From: Kyrpidia tusciae DSM 2912
GTDB lineage: Bacteria; Bacillota; Bacilli; Kyrpidiales; Kyrpidiaceae
NCBI RefSeq assembly: GCF_000092905.1
Contig: NC_014098.1
Location: forward strand, 1 to 64,000
Direction of reading: 5' to 3'
Length of the DNA stretch: 64,000 nucleotides
The notes below the pieces were generated by a model. It saw only the letters and a program-made list of their open reading frames with translations. It made no database searches and was not told the origin of the DNA. How positions within the stretch are numbered: position 1 is the first letter of the stretch; each line of letters opens with the position of its first letter. Positions 1 to 17,528 of the stretch are shown here, one piece after another. Made by a program: the position numbers and the translations under genes.

Positions 1-368
1 AATCCGCGCACAAACTTATCCACAATCCACAGCCTGTGGCTCTCCGCCTGTGACAAACGTGGATAACCGCCCGGATCTGCCGATCATCATCTTTGGGCCC
101 CGACCATTCCATCTGCTATCATGGGGATACTCACATGTGGACAATCCCGCCTGCTCCCCGCGGTTATGCACAGTTGTGGATAACTGTGTGGACAGCCCGT
201 CCACAATGTGGACAATACCCGACCGCTATCCACAACACCCCCGGTGCCGTTTCCGCCCACCCTTATTCCACAGGAAGTGGGAGGGCATCCTTTTGCCGTT
301 TTTCTGTGGATAACCGGAGCTGTTCCTGTGACTAACGCTACCGCACCCGTGTAAGGAGGCACTCTTTT
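1..368. other. oriC: oriC, upstream DnaA-box cluster
   Basis: No gene here. The stretch carries many DnaA-box-like 9-mers: TTATCCACA at 16-24, reverse boxes at 58-66, 175-183 and 305-313, TTATGCACA at 164-172 and CTATCCACA at 226-234, plus several partial TGTGGACA repeats between 135 and 215. A cluster directly before dnaA is the usual upstream half of a Firmicutes bipartite origin. The same boxes probably mediate DnaA autorepression. The left end may be cut by the window. Confidence 0.85.
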
Positions 369-1721
369 ATGGATCCCCGCGCCGTCGAACTTTGGGAGCA
401 ATCCCTCTCCATACTCCGCACCCAGATCAGTCCAAGCACCTTTGAAACATGGCTCTTAAAGGCATCCCCGGTCACCCTGGATGCCAACACGTTGGTGGTC
501 CGAGTTCCCAATATGCTGGCCCGGGATTGGCTTGAACGCCACTATACACCTCTTGTACAAGAAGCACTCTATACGATTCGCCGCGAGCCTTTGTACGTTC
601 GATTTGTCCTGCCGGACTCGGTGCCCTACGAACAACCGGCCTCTCAAGCGACTGCCGCTTCTCCGGCGCCGGTGCGGACTCACGACGACTTTCCACCACC
701 CCAATTGAGCAGTAAATACACATTCGAAAGCTTTGTCGTCGGAGAGAATAATCGATTCGCTCATGCCGCCTGTCTCGCCGTGGCAGAAGCTCCCTCCCTT
801 TCTTATAACCCTTTGTTTATCTACGGCGGGGTAGGTCTTGGCAAAACGCACCTCATGCAGGCAATCGGGCATTACGTGTTGAAACATCATCCCGAAAAAC
901 GCGTGGTGTACATATCCACGGAACAGTTTACGAACGAATTCATCAACGCCATTCTTTATAAAACCGTTCCTGACTTTCGGAATCGCTATCGATCCGTCGA
1001 CATTCTCCTTGTGGACGACGTTCAATTTCTCGCCGGCAAAGAACAAACCCAGGAGGAATTTTTCCACACCTTTAATACGCTGCACCTTGAGGGAAAGCAG
1101 ATTGTCCTCTCGAGCGACAGGCCTCCAAAGGAGATCCCCACCCTGGAGGACCGCTTGCGTTCCCGATTTGAGTCGGGACTCATTACAGACATCCAACCCC
1201 CCGATTTTGAAACCCGGGTGGCGATTTTGCGCAAGAAAGCAAAGGCGGAAGGTCTGGATATCGGCGAGGACGTGATTTCGTTCATTGCCTCCAAAGTCAA
1301 CACGAACATTCGGGAACTGGAAGGAGCACTCATTCGTATCGTCGCCTACTCATCGGTGGTCAACCAAGACATGAATTCTGAATTGGCCGCTGAGGCCTTA
1401 AAGGACATCATCAATGCTGACCGCAAACAAACCATCACCGTCTCCGACATTCAAAAGGCGGTGGCCGAACAATTTTCCTTGCGCGTTGAAGATTTAAAGG
1501 CTAAGAAGCGCACGAAGGCGGTCGCTTTTCCCAGACAGATCGCCATGTATCTCGCCCGGGAAATGACCTCTTTATCCCTGCCCCGAATTGGCATGGAGTT
1601 TGGAGGACGCGACCACACCACAGTGATGCACGCCCATGAAAAAATCATTCGGGCCCAAGCCGAAGACCCTGATCTCGCCGAATTGATCCAACATCTGAAA
1701 AACCGCTTGCTTCATGCGTAG
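369..1721 (+). CDS. dnaA: Chromosomal replication initiator protein DnaA
   Basis: AAA+ ATPase that binds DnaA boxes, melts oriC and loads the helicase. It has 450 residues, normal for the family. An N-terminal interaction domain (about 1-75) and a variable linker precede the AAA+ module, with Walker [10 protein letters not shown] near residue 153 and Walker B LLVDDVQF near 214. The C-terminal DNA-binding domain has the signature RDHTTVMHA near 415. ATG at 369 follows AAGGAGG at 353-359. It lies between two DnaA-box clusters, so autoregulation is likely. Confidence 0.98.
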   Translation: MDPRAVELWEQSLSILRTQISPSTFETWLLKASPVTLDANTLVVRVPNMLARDWLERHYTPLVQEALYTIRREPLYVRFVLPDSVPYEQPASQATAASPAPVRTHDDFPPPQLSSKYTFESFVVGENNRFAHAACLAVAEAPSLSYNPLFIYGGVGLGKTHLMQAIGHYVLKHHPEKRVVYISTEQFTNEFINAILYKTVPDFRNRYRSVDILLVDDVQFLAGKEQTQEEFFHTFNTLHLEGKQIVLSSDRPPKEIPTLEDRLRSRFESGLITDIQPPDFETRVAILRKKAKAEGLDIGEDVISFIASKVNTNIRELEGALIRIVAYSSVVNQDMNSELAAEALKDIINADRKQTITVSDIQKAVAEQFSLRVEDLKAKKRTKAVAFPRQIAMYLAREMTSLSLPRIGMEFGGRDHTTVMHAHEKIIRAQAEDPDLAELIQHLKNRLLHA

Positions 1722-1923
1722 AGTCATACACAATGAGGACTTTGATGGAACGTGTTATCCACAGCCTCATCCACAAGAAAATCAGCGCAGCTACAGCCTT
1801 TATTGGACTTGTCCACAATTTACCTGCACTGATTATGATGATGAACTTTATCTTTTAATCCTCTTACTCCTACTATATGTAAACGCTACGCCCTTCAGAC
1901 CGCATCCAAGGAGGTTTTTTCTC
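1722..1923. other. dnaA-dnaN intergenic origin half with DnaA boxes and AT-rich unwinding region
   Basis: Contains TTATCCACA at 1755-1763, TCATCCACA at 1767-1775 and TTGTCCACA at 1809-1817. An AT-rich stretch (about 1828-1882) follows, with ATGATGATG-like and CTCCTACTATA-like triplet runs. In B. subtilis the unwinding element and DnaA-trio motifs lie in this same interval. The triplets here are suggestive but less regular, so the exact melting site is an inference. Confidence 0.75.
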
Positions 1924-3051
1924 TTGCGAATCCATGTTCACCAACAAAGTCTCGCCGCTGCGTTGCAACAAGTGCAACGCGCCGTCTCCGCCCATTCCAC
2001 CATGCCAATTCTCGGGGGCATCAAGCTGACCGCCGACACGGACAGCCTTCGTTTGATCGCCACTAACCAGGAAATCGCGGTCGAGACTTACCTTGCCGCG
2101 GACTCGGACACCCTGTCCATCGAGATGCCCGGATCCATCGTTTTGCCCGCCCGCTACTTTGTTGAGTTGGTCCGGAAACTCCCCGACCCTTGGGTTCATT
2201 TAACCGTTCAACAACCTTATTCCGTGCAGATCACATCTGCACAAGCGGCCTTTCTCCTTCATGGTTTCGATCCAGAGGAATTCCCTCGTTTGCCCCAAAT
2301 CGCGTCCGATCAGCCATTTCTCATTCACAGCGACAACCTGAAAGATGCCATTCGGCAAACTGTCGTGGCGATCGCAGCCGAGGAGACACGACCCGTTCTA
2401 ACCGGGTTGTGCATGAAGTTTGACGCGGACTCCATCACCTTCATCGGTACCGACAGTCATCGCCTCGCCTCACGGAAATTATTTTTACAAGGGGGGCCGG
2501 AAGGGGCATCCGAAATTGCTGTCGTTCCCGGGAAAAGTATTCATGAGCTGGCCCGACTTCTCCCAGAGGACGATACACCTGTCACCATGACCATCGCGGA
2601 CAACACCCTACTGGTTTCTTCCGACACCACCCGGTTTTTCACAAGGCTTTTGGAAGGACAGTATCCCGATACGTCAAAAATTATTCCAACCACTTTCAAA
2701 ACTCGTATCCATATTCGCAGGGACCCCTTTGCTTCCGCCTTGGAGCGCGCCTTGCTTATTGCCCGGGAAATGCAGAATCAAGTCGTTCGCCTTCAACTGC
2801 AATCGGATCGAATCGAACTCAGCGCTCATTCCCATGATGTTGGACGGGTATCGGAACAAGTTCCCCTTGACCAATTTTCTGGTGATGCACTGACTCTCGC
2901 CTTCAATGGAAAATATATGCTCGACGCCGTGCGATCTTTTGACGGAGAACAGCTAACTGTCGATTTTACCGGAACGATGAGCCCCATGATTCTTCGCCCA
3001 ACAGATGGCCAGGAATACTTGCACCTCGTGCTACCTGTTCGAACCGTGTAG
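1924..3051 (+). CDS. dnaN: DNA polymerase III sliding clamp, beta subunit
   Basis: Ring-shaped clamp that tethers replicative polymerase to DNA. The frame is open back to 1714, but the N-terminus typical of beta clamps (MRIHVHQQSL) begins at TTG 1924, nine bases after AAGGAGG at 1908-1914. That gives 375 residues, the usual clamp length, and removes an implausible leader that runs through the origin sequences. Three clamp-fold repeats are expected, and the closing LHLVLPVRT matches the conserved C-terminus. It follows dnaA in the canonical order. Confidence 0.96.
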   Translation: MRIHVHQQSLAAALQQVQRAVSAHSTMPILGGIKLTADTDSLRLIATNQEIAVETYLAADSDTLSIEMPGSIVLPARYFVELVRKLPDPWVHLTVQQPYSVQITSAQAAFLLHGFDPEEFPRLPQIASDQPFLIHSDNLKDAIRQTVVAIAAEETRPVLTGLCMKFDADSITFIGTDSHRLASRKLFLQGGPEGASEIAVVPGKSIHELARLLPEDDTPVTMTIADNTLLVSSDTTRFFTRLLEGQYPDTSKIIPTTFKTRIHIRRDPFASALERALLIAREMQNQVVRLQLQSDRIELSAHSHDVGRVSEQVPLDQFSGDALTLAFNGKYMLDAVRSFDGEQLTVDFTGTMSPMILRPTDGQEYLHLVLPVRTV

Positions 3052-3063
3052 GGGAGGTGCACC

Positions 3064-3285
3064 ATGCAGGAGATTGAAGTGGTTGTGACGAATGGATTTA
3101 TCACCTTGGGGCAATTGTTGAAGCGACTGAACGTGGTTTCCACCGGGGGAGCGGCCAAGACATTCTTGGAAACAAAAGCGGTTTACGTCAATCATCAGCG
3201 TGAGACCCGCCGGGGCCGGAAACTCTATCCCGGAGATCTTGTCGTTTGTCCCGACCGGGGCACGTGGCGGATCCGCGGGGAATGA
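3064..3285 (+). CDS. rlbA: S4-domain RNA-binding protein (YaaA/RlbA type)
   Basis: Small protein of 73 residues made almost entirely of one S4 RNA-binding fold. The pattern ITLGQLLKRLNVVSTGG, then a turn with VYVNHQRETRRGRKL, is typical. It lies 12 bases after dnaN and 6 before recF, the fixed place of yaaA/rlbA in Bacillales. The family is linked to ribosome assembly, but the molecular role is not shown by the sequence. GGGGAGG before the ATG is a good ribosome site. Confidence 0.9.
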   Translation: MQEIEVVVTNGFITLGQLLKRLNVVSTGGAAKTFLETKAVYVNHQRETRRGRKLYPGDLVVCPDRGTWRIRGE

Positions 3286-3291
3286 GTCGAC

Positions 3292-4404
3292 ATGCGTCTT
3301 GAATCTCTCCGGTTGCTCCACTTTCGCAATTACCCGCATCTCCAACTGGATACGCGAGCTCCAGTGAATGTGTTTATCGGGGAAAACGGACAGGGGAAAA
3401 CCAACGTCCTGGAAGCAATCGATATCCTGGCGTTGACGAAATCGCACCGAACCCACCGTTTAGCAGAGTGCATTCAGTGGGGCGAGCAGTTCGCCCTGAT
3501 CGAAGGTCGCGTCCAGCGAAACACGGGATCTTCCGAACTGTCGGTGACCTTGACGACGTCCGGAAAGCGGGCAGCGGTGGCAGGGATCGAACGCCAGCGT
3601 ATCAGTGATTACGTGGGGATGTTGAACGTCGTGCTCTTTACCCCGGAAGATCTTCAGTTAATCAAGGGTAGTCCCCAGGTCCGACGCCGCTTTTTGGACA
3701 TGGAGATCGGCCAGATTAGTCCTTTGTACCTGCGGGATCTTCAGCAATACGTACGGGCATTGTCCCAGCGAAATCAATTGTTAAAATCTGCAAATCACAA
3801 CCCGACAGAGCGTATCACGGACACCCTCGATATTTGGGACGACCAATTGGCTCGTCACGGCAGTCGAATCATTCTGCGCCGGGCACAGTTTGTGCGTACA
3901 TTAGAGCGACACGCCCGGGAGATCCACAGCCGGGTCAGCGGAGACCGGGAAGTTCTCTCTCTTTCATACGCCAAGGTGTCTCCCGAACAGACGCCAGAGC
4001 AGGTGTTCCAGATGTACCTCCACGAACTTCGGGCCAGACGTTCTCTCGATCTGGCTCGCGGCGTCACTTCCGTCGGACCCCACCGGGATGACCTGGTGAT
4101 TTTGTTAAACGACCGGGAGGCAGCCGCCTTCGCTTCCCAAGGTCAACAGCGAACGGCTGCGCTCTCTTTGAAACTGGCGGAGATTGAACTGATCCGAGAA
4201 GAAGTGGGAGAATACCCAGTGTTGCTACTCGACGATGTCCTTTCGGAGTTGGACCCGGTGCGCCAGGTCCATCTCGTATCGGCCATGGGGGCACAGGTGC
4301 AGACTTTCCTCACTACTACGCATCTTGAAGGCCTCGGCTCCCTGGCAGGCGCCCTTCAGGTGTTTGTCGTCGAAGCAGGGCAGATACGAGCGAAAACACC
4401 CTAG
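3292..4404 (+). CDS. recF: DNA replication and repair protein RecF
   Basis: SMC-like ATPase that helps load RecA at gaps and supports fork restart. It has 370 residues, as expected. Walker A GENGQGKTN sits near residue 34, the ABC-type signature region lies around residues 275-290, and Walker B VLLLDDVLSELD near 310. The ATG is seven bases after the rlbA stop, so dnaN-rlbA-recF probably form one transcript. Confidence 0.97.
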   Translation: MRLESLRLLHFRNYPHLQLDTRAPVNVFIGENGQGKTNVLEAIDILALTKSHRTHRLAECIQWGEQFALIEGRVQRNTGSSELSVTLTTSGKRAAVAGIERQRISDYVGMLNVVLFTPEDLQLIKGSPQVRRRFLDMEIGQISPLYLRDLQQYVRALSQRNQLLKSANHNPTERITDTLDIWDDQLARHGSRIILRRAQFVRTLERHAREIHSRVSGDREVLSLSYAKVSPEQTPEQVFQMYLHELRARRSLDLARGVTSVGPHRDDLVILLNDREAAAFASQGQQRTAALSLKLAEIELIREEVGEYPVLLLDDVLSELDPVRQVHLVSAMGAQVQTFLTTTHLEGLGSLAGALQVFVVEAGQIRAKTP

Positions 4405-4443
4405 CGATCGCGCCGGGAGGCACACTGGGAAAAGGGAGTGTCT

Positions 4444-4701
4444 ATGTTGTTTATTCATCTCGGCGGGGATATGATGGTGTCAACGAAAGATGTGATCGCC
4501 ATTCTCGATAACAAGATGGTGAATGTCTGCGATGACACCCGTCGCTTTCTTCAGGCGGCCGATGCAAAGGGACTCGTTTTTCGGGTGGAATCGGGTCCGG
4601 AGAAGTCGATCGTCATTACCGAAACCCGGGTTTTCATTTCCCCCATTTCTTCCCTGACGCTGAAAAAGCGGGCCGGGTATATCACCGACGTCGACGGGTA
4701 A
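4444..4701 (+). CDS. remB: DUF370-family regulator RemB (YaaB)
   Basis: Small DUF370 protein of 85 residues. The start MLFIHLGGD and the stretch VVSTKDVIAILDNK-like match RemB/YaaB, an activator of biofilm matrix genes in B. subtilis. Its place between recF and gyrB is conserved. An in-frame GTG exists at 4438, but ATG 4444 sits six bases after AAAGGGA and fits the family N-terminus. Whether it controls matrix genes in this organism is unknown. Confidence 0.88.
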   Translation: MLFIHLGGDMMVSTKDVIAILDNKMVNVCDDTRRFLQAADAKGLVFRVESGPEKSIVITETRVFISPISSLTLKKRAGYITDVDG

Positions 4702-4722
4702 ATTGCTGAGAGGGGCGGATTT

Positions 4723-4751
4723 TTGCGCTTTTTCCCGCCCTGTGCTAAAAT
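4723..4751 (+). promoter_or_regulatory. Predicted sigma-A promoter of gyrB
   Basis: TTGCGC at 4723-4728, a 17-bp spacer and TAAAAT at 4746-4751, preceded by TGC as an extended -10. The predicted start point is near 4758. Confidence 0.7.
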
Positions 4752-4773
4752 TTGAACCGCGAATGTTACGTAC

Positions 4774-4800
4774 GCCTGATTGGATTCAGGCTTCTTTTTT
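4774..4800 (+). terminator. Leader terminator or attenuator hairpin before gyrB
   Basis: GCCTGA (4774-4779), a 6-base loop, TCAGGC (4786-4791), then a T-rich tail ending in six T. It has the form of an intrinsic terminator and begins about 16 bases after the predicted gyrB start point. It could end remB read-through, attenuate gyrB, or both. Confidence 0.65.
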
Positions 4801-4827
4801 GTCACTGATCTGCCATCAGGCATGTGA

Positions 4828-6756
<1,929 letters not shown>

Positions 6757-6775
6757 GCGGAAAGGAGCAAACTGA

Positions 6776-9208
6776 ATGGCCGATCCCGGAAAGATTCTAC
6801 CCGTCGATATCAGCGAGGAGTTGCGCCAGTCTTTTCTCGATTACGCCATGAGCGTAATTGTGAGTCGGGCCATTCCAGACGTCCGGGACGGGTTGAAACC
6901 GGTTCATCGCAGAATTCTTTACCAAATGCACCTTTTGGGGATGACGCCCGATAAACCGTATAAAAAATCGGCTTGGGTCGTAGGCCAAGTTTTGGCCAAA
7001 TTCCATCCTCACGGCGATGCGGCCGTATACGACGCCCTGGTGAGGCTGGCCCAAGACTTTTCCACGCGGTACCTGTTGGTGGACGGGCACGGCAACTTCG
7101 GTTCCGTGGATGGCGATGGAGCCGCGGCCATGCGGTACACCGAAGCTCGCCTGTCGAAAATCGCGCTGGAACTACTTCGGGACATCCAGAAAGAGACGGT
7201 GGACTTCGGCGACAACTACGACGGAAGCGAAAAAGAACCTCTTGTACTTCCCTCGAGGTTTCCGAACATCCTCGTCAATGGGTCTACAGGTATCGCCGTG
7301 GGCATGGCGACCAACATTCCTCCGCATAACCTGGGGGAAGTGATTGACGGAGTCATCCATCTGATCGATCACCCCGACGCCGGGGTGGAGGAACTCATGC
7401 AACATATCAAAGGGCCCGATTTTCCCACCGGGGCGTTGATTCTCGGACGCGAGGGGATCCTGGACGCGTATCGCACGGGACGCGGAAGTATCATTTTGCG
7501 GGCGGCTACACAGATTGAGGAGGCCTCGGGGGGCAAAACGCGAATTGTCGTCACTGAAATCCCCTACCAGGTGAACAAAGCTCGTCTTGTGGAAAAGATT
7601 GCGGAACTTGTTCGGGAGAAACGAATCGACGGGATCACCGATTTAAGAGACGAGTCGGACCGCCGGGGCATGCGAATTGTCATCGAATTGCGCCGGGACG
7701 TCAAACCGCGGGTGGTCTTGAACAATCTTTTCAAACATACCGCTCTGCAAACGAGTTACGGGGTTATCATGTTGTGTTTGGTGGATGGGCGGCCCAGGGT
7801 CTTGAACCTGGGAGAAATGCTTCGGTATTACCTGCGGCACCAGGAAGATGTCATCCGTCGTCGAACGACCTACGACTTGAAAAAGGCCGAAGCGAGGGCT
7901 CATATCCTGGAAGGTCTGCGAATCGCCCTCGACCATATCGACGCGGTGATCGAATTGATTCGGGGGTCTAAGACGGTGGAAGAAGCCCGGACTGGGTTGA
8001 TCGAACAGTTTCACCTCAGCGAGGAGCAGGCCCAGGCTATTCTCGATATGCGCCTGCAGCGGTTGACGGGATTGGAACGCCAGAAGATCGACGAAGAGTA
8101 CGCGGAATTGGTGGAAAAAATCAAGGAACTGCGAGCGATTTTGGCGGACGAGAAAAAAATTCTCGGGGTGATTCGCGAAGAATTGTTGGATATTAAAGCA
8201 AAATACGGGGATGAGCGACGCACCCGCATCACCGCCGGGGAAGGAGAGATTGAAGATGAGGATTTGATTCCCATGGAGGAGGTGGCCGTCACTTTATCCC
8301 ACGACGGGTACATCAAACGTCAACCCATGTCCCTGTATAAGAGCCAACGGCGAGGCGGTCGCGGGATTACGGCAATGGGCACCAAAGAGGAGGATTTTGT
8401 CGAACATTTGTTTATCACCTCCTCTCATCACTACCTGTTGTTTTTCACGAATAAGGGTAAAGTGTATCGGTTGAAGGCTTACGAAGTTCCGGAGTTGGGG
8501 CGCGCCGCAAAGGGAACTCCCATCGTCAACCTGTTGAACGTCGACCAAGGGGAAAAGATTTCGGCGGTGGTTCCCATTCGGTCGACCGATGGCGGACAAT
8601 ATCTGATCATGGCAACCCGGGAAGGGACGATTAAAAAAACGCCGTTAGACGAGTTCGAAAACATTCGCCGGGGGGGCTTGGTGGCGATCAGTCTTCGGGA
8701 AAACGACGAATTGATCGCGGTCCGGATGACAGATGGTTCTCGGGAGTTGATTCTCGGGACGCGATCCGGGATGGCGATTCGCTTTCCGGAAACGGATGTG
8801 CGATCGATGGGCCGGGGCGCCGCTGGTGTAAAAGCCGTGGATTTGCAGGGCGGTGACGTGGTCATCGACATGGATGTGGTGGATCCGGACGGAGATGTCC
8901 TGGTTGTCACCAATCGCGGATTTGGGAAACGCACTCCCATCACGGAGTATCGTCATCAGTCCAGGGGTGGCAAGGGGATTCGAACTCTGCATGTAACGGC
9001 CCGAACCGGATCTGTGGTGAGTCTCAAAATGGTGAGGAACGATGAGGACGTGATGGTGATCACCACAACGGGCATTGCCATCCGCATGCACGTGGATGAG
9101 ATCTCGGTCCAAGGGCGGAATACCCAAGGAGTGAAGCTGATTACTCTAAAAGAAGACGAAGAGGTTTCCACGGTGGCGAAGGTCGTTTGCGCTGGAGAGG
9201 GGAATTGA
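6776..9208 (+). CDS. gyrA: DNA gyrase subunit A
   Basis: DNA-cleaving and strand-passing subunit of gyrase, 810 residues. The catalytic tyrosine lies in [13 protein letters not shown] near residue 122. The GyrA box QRRGGRG near residue 524, which DNA gyrase needs for wrapping and which separates it from topoisomerase IV, is intact, followed by a beta-pinwheel C-terminal domain. It begins 19 bases after gyrB with AAAGGAG before the ATG, so the two subunits are co-transcribed. Confidence 0.98.
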   Translation: MADPGKILPVDISEELRQSFLDYAMSVIVSRAIPDVRDGLKPVHRRILYQMHLLGMTPDKPYKKSAWVVGQVLAKFHPHGDAAVYDALVRLAQDFSTRYLLVDGHGNFGSVDGDGAAAMRYTEARLSKIALELLRDIQKETVDFGDNYDGSEKEPLVLPSRFPNILVNGSTGIAVGMATNIPPHNLGEVIDGVIHLIDHPDAGVEELMQHIKGPDFPTGALILGREGILDAYRTGRGSIILRAATQIEEASGGKTRIVVTEIPYQVNKARLVEKIAELVREKRIDGITDLRDESDRRGMRIVIELRRDVKPRVVLNNLFKHTALQTSYGVIMLCLVDGRPRVLNLGEMLRYYLRHQEDVIRRRTTYDLKKAEARAHILEGLRIALDHIDAVIELIRGSKTVEEARTGLIEQFHLSEEQAQAILDMRLQRLTGLERQKIDEEYAELVEKIKELRAILADEKKILGVIREELLDIKAKYGDERRTRITAGEGEIEDEDLIPMEEVAVTLSHDGYIKRQPMSLYKSQRRGGRGITAMGTKEEDFVEHLFITSSHHYLLFFTNKGKVYRLKAYEVPELGRAAKGTPIVNLLNVDQGEKISAVVPIRSTDGGQYLIMATREGTIKKTPLDEFENIRRGGLVAISLRENDELIAVRMTDGSRELILGTRSGMAIRFPETDVRSMGRGAAGVKAVDLQGGDVVIDMDVVDPDGDVLVVTNRGFGKRTPITEYRHQSRGGKGIRTLHVTARTGSVVSLKMVRNDEDVMVITTTGIAIRMHVDEISVQGRNTQGVKLITLKEDEEVSTVAKVVCAGEGN

Positions 9209-9332
9209 CCCCAGGGAGCGATGGAAAGGTGGAGCACAGTATCAGACGGTGAAAAATCGCGCATTCCTGAGCGTGCGGGCGCATATGGGCGAATGAGGCA
9301 GGTTGCCCTGGCGAATCCGGGGATCGCCCGGG

Positions 9333-9362
9333 TTGAGTCCGGGCCCTCCGCGGGCCTATAAT
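9333..9362 (+). promoter_or_regulatory. Candidate rRNA operon promoter P1
   Basis: TTGAGT at 9333-9338, 18-bp spacer, TATAAT at 9357-9362. It lies in the 346-base gap between gyrA and 16S rRNA, which holds no credible gene. Tandem promoters are usual for rRNA operons. Confidence 0.55.
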
Positions 9363-9449
9363 CATCTTCGCTGCCCCGATGGGCTCACCCCCGGGGCGGC
9401 CGGGAAGCGGTGCGCGGCAGACGTCGCGGGCGTTTCCACGAACTACCGG

Positions 9450-9478
9450 TTGCATTATCGGCCGGGATGTGATAAAGT
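9450..9478 (+). promoter_or_regulatory. Candidate rRNA operon promoter P2
   Basis: TTGCAT at 9450-9455, 17-bp spacer and TAAAGT at 9473-9478 with TGA just upstream as an extended -10. It would start transcription near 9485, about 70 bases before mature 16S rRNA. Confidence 0.6.
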
Positions 9479-9511
9479 ATCTCTTGTCGCCGCTTCAAGC
9501 GGCACCTCGAT

Positions 9512-9534
9512 CCTTGAGAATCAAACAGTACGCC
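9512..9534 (+). other. 5' arm of the 16S pre-rRNA processing stem
   Basis: The 23 bases upstream of 16S are almost perfectly complementary to 11131-11152 in the 16S-23S spacer. In the precursor they would form the long stem that encloses 16S and is cut by an RNase III-type enzyme. Confidence 0.75.
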
Positions 9535-9554
9535 ACTTCAAGCCCGGATGAATC

Positions 9555-15860
<6,306 letters not shown>

Positions 15861-15975
15861 GAGCCCTCATAACACCGTAATCTGATCCCCCGCCCATCCT
15901 CGCGATTGTCTCACAGGGCAGGCGGTCCCTATCCTTTCGCCACAGTAGGATCGTGTGGTTGAGGGGTATAATTTC

Positions 15976-16004
15976 GCCCATTTCGGGGACGAGCGTGGTA
16001 TAAT
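15976..16004 (+). promoter_or_regulatory. Candidate dacA promoter
   Basis: TATAAT at 15999-16004 with TGG just before it (extended -10) and only a weak -35. A second TATAAT lies at 15967-15972. Either could serve dacA. Confidence 0.5.
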
Positions 16005-16045
16005 GACTCCGGATGTGAAGGATCCTGATCGTGGAGGGCGAAGTG

Positions 16046-17260
16046 GTGGGACGTATACATCGTCGCTGGTTTGTAGGGTTTGTCGCGGTTGTCGTGTTCT
16101 TGGCCGCCGTGGTGGCGGGAATGCCCATGCCGGGACGGGCCGCCGGGGTAGCCTGGCCGGCACCCCCACATTTGACAGCGCCTTCTGCGGTGTTGATGGA
16201 CGCGGCGACGGGCCAGATTCTTTACGAAAAAGGCGCTGACGACAAACGGTACCCCGCCAGCATGACGAAGATGATGACGCTGTACCTGACCTTTGAGGCT
16301 ATTCACGATGGCAAGGCACACCTCGACGATATCGTTCCAATTTCACAAAATGCTTACAACACCGGCGGGTCAGAGGTGTATCTCGATCCCCGGGAAAAGT
16401 TTACGCTGAAAGATATGATTACCTTTGTGGCCGTACATTCGGCCAACGATGCCGCTGTGGCGATCGCGGAATATGTGGGTGGCAGTGTCGGACAGTTTGT
16501 TAAGAGGATGAACGAAAAAGCCCAGGAGTTGGGGCTTACACAGACGCATTTTGTGAATCCCGACGGGCTCCACGATCCGAACCATTATACTACGGCGATG
16601 GATATGGCCATATTGGCGAGGGATCTGATTACGAAATACCCCGAGGTTCTGGATTACACCAAGATCCATGACATGTGGATCAGGAACCACACTTTTAACG
16701 TATCAGCCACAAATAATCTCCTTGGTAAGTATCCGGGCATGGACGGGTTGAAGACAGGTTTTACAGACCAAGCGGGGTACTGCCTGACAGCGACGGCCCA
16801 ACAAGGCGGAGTACGGCTCATTTCTGTAATCATGAAAGATCCGGATGATCAGAGCCGTCAAAAGGACACCACTGCCTTGCTCGATTACGGCTTCAAGAAT
16901 TTTACGCCCCTGTCGCTGCTAAAGCCCGGAGATCCATTGGATGTAAAGGCAGAAGTGCCCGACGGAGTCATCGAGTCTCTACCGGTGACCACTCAGGTCC
17001 CTTTGGCGCCCCTAGTTCCCGAGGGGACGAAAGCGGACGATTTGGTGCGAACGGTACAATGGACACCAGGCCTCAAAGCCCCGGTGGCACAGGGCCAACA
17101 GGTGGGCACCGTATCATACCGCCTCGGGGATCAGCAACTGCTTCAGCTGCCCCTTTACGCGGTGGAGAAAGATGATAAGGCGGGATTCATCCGCATGATG
17201 TTTCGCGGGTTGATCCATTTCGTCACCGGTGCGGTGGAGAGCGTCTTCAAGCGTCTATGA
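16046..17260 (+). CDS. dacA: D-alanyl-D-alanine carboxypeptidase (penicillin-binding protein 5 type)
   Basis: Trims the terminal D-alanine from peptidoglycan pentapeptides outside the membrane. A basic start and a hydrophobic signal segment (about residues 5-30) ending AGMPMPGRAAG indicate export. The serine-protease-like motifs are complete: SMTK near residue 71, SAND near 133 and KTGFT near 235, followed by the C-terminal beta domain (PBP5_C). A final amphipathic stretch fits membrane anchoring. GTG codons at 16031, 16043 and 16046 are possible starts; GGAGGG at 16032-16037 favours 16043 or 16046. Confidence 0.94.
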   Translation: MGRIHRRWFVGFVAVVVFLAAVVAGMPMPGRAAGVAWPAPPHLTAPSAVLMDAATGQILYEKGADDKRYPASMTKMMTLYLTFEAIHDGKAHLDDIVPISQNAYNTGGSEVYLDPREKFTLKDMITFVAVHSANDAAVAIAEYVGGSVGQFVKRMNEKAQELGLTQTHFVNPDGLHDPNHYTTAMDMAILARDLITKYPEVLDYTKIHDMWIRNHTFNVSATNNLLGKYPGMDGLKTGFTDQAGYCLTATAQQGGVRLISVIMKDPDDQSRQKDTTALLDYGFKNFTPLSLLKPGDPLDVKAEVPDGVIESLPVTTQVPLAPLVPEGTKADDLVRTVQWTPGLKAPVAQGQQVGTVSYRLGDQQLLQLPLYAVEKDDKAGFIRMMFRGLIHFVTGAVESVFKRL

Positions 17261-17273
17261 AAGAAGGGTCGAC

Positions 17274-17417
17274 ATGCGAGAAGCTGTGGTGTGGAGTATG
17301 TTGGGCATCGGACTCAGCGCCGTTCTGTTGTTGGTGATTTTGGTCGGTGGATTTTTCATGTTTCGGGCTTTTCTTCGGAAGATGGCCCCAGGGCAAAACC
17401 GTCCCCAGGACGATTGA
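17274..17417 (+). CDS. Small single-span membrane protein, unknown function
   Basis: A 47-residue protein starting MREAVVWSMLGIG, with one hydrophobic helix (about residues 8-31) and a basic tail RAFLRKMAPGQN ending in acidic residues. ATG 17274 follows GAAAGAAGGG, a weak ribosome site, and lies only 13 bases after dacA, so it would be on the same transcript. No family was recognised. It could be a small partner of the membrane-anchored carboxypeptidase, but nothing in the sequence proves it. Confidence 0.55.
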   Translation: MREAVVWSMLGIGLSAVLLLVILVGGFFMFRAFLRKMAPGQNRPQDD

Positions 17418-17462
17418 GGAATTCGCTCTGCCCGAACAACCGGACGACGAAGGGTTTTCCAT

Positions 17463-17490
17463 TGATACGAAGGGAATTGTGACGTATGAT
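17463..17490 (+). promoter_or_regulatory. Candidate pdxST promoter
   Basis: TTGATA at 17463-17468, a 16-bp spacer and TATGAT at 17485-17490, about 40 bases before pdxS. Confidence 0.5.
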
Positions 17491-17528
17491 ATATAGATGA
17501 CGCAGGTCACAGATAGGAGGCGCCAAGG

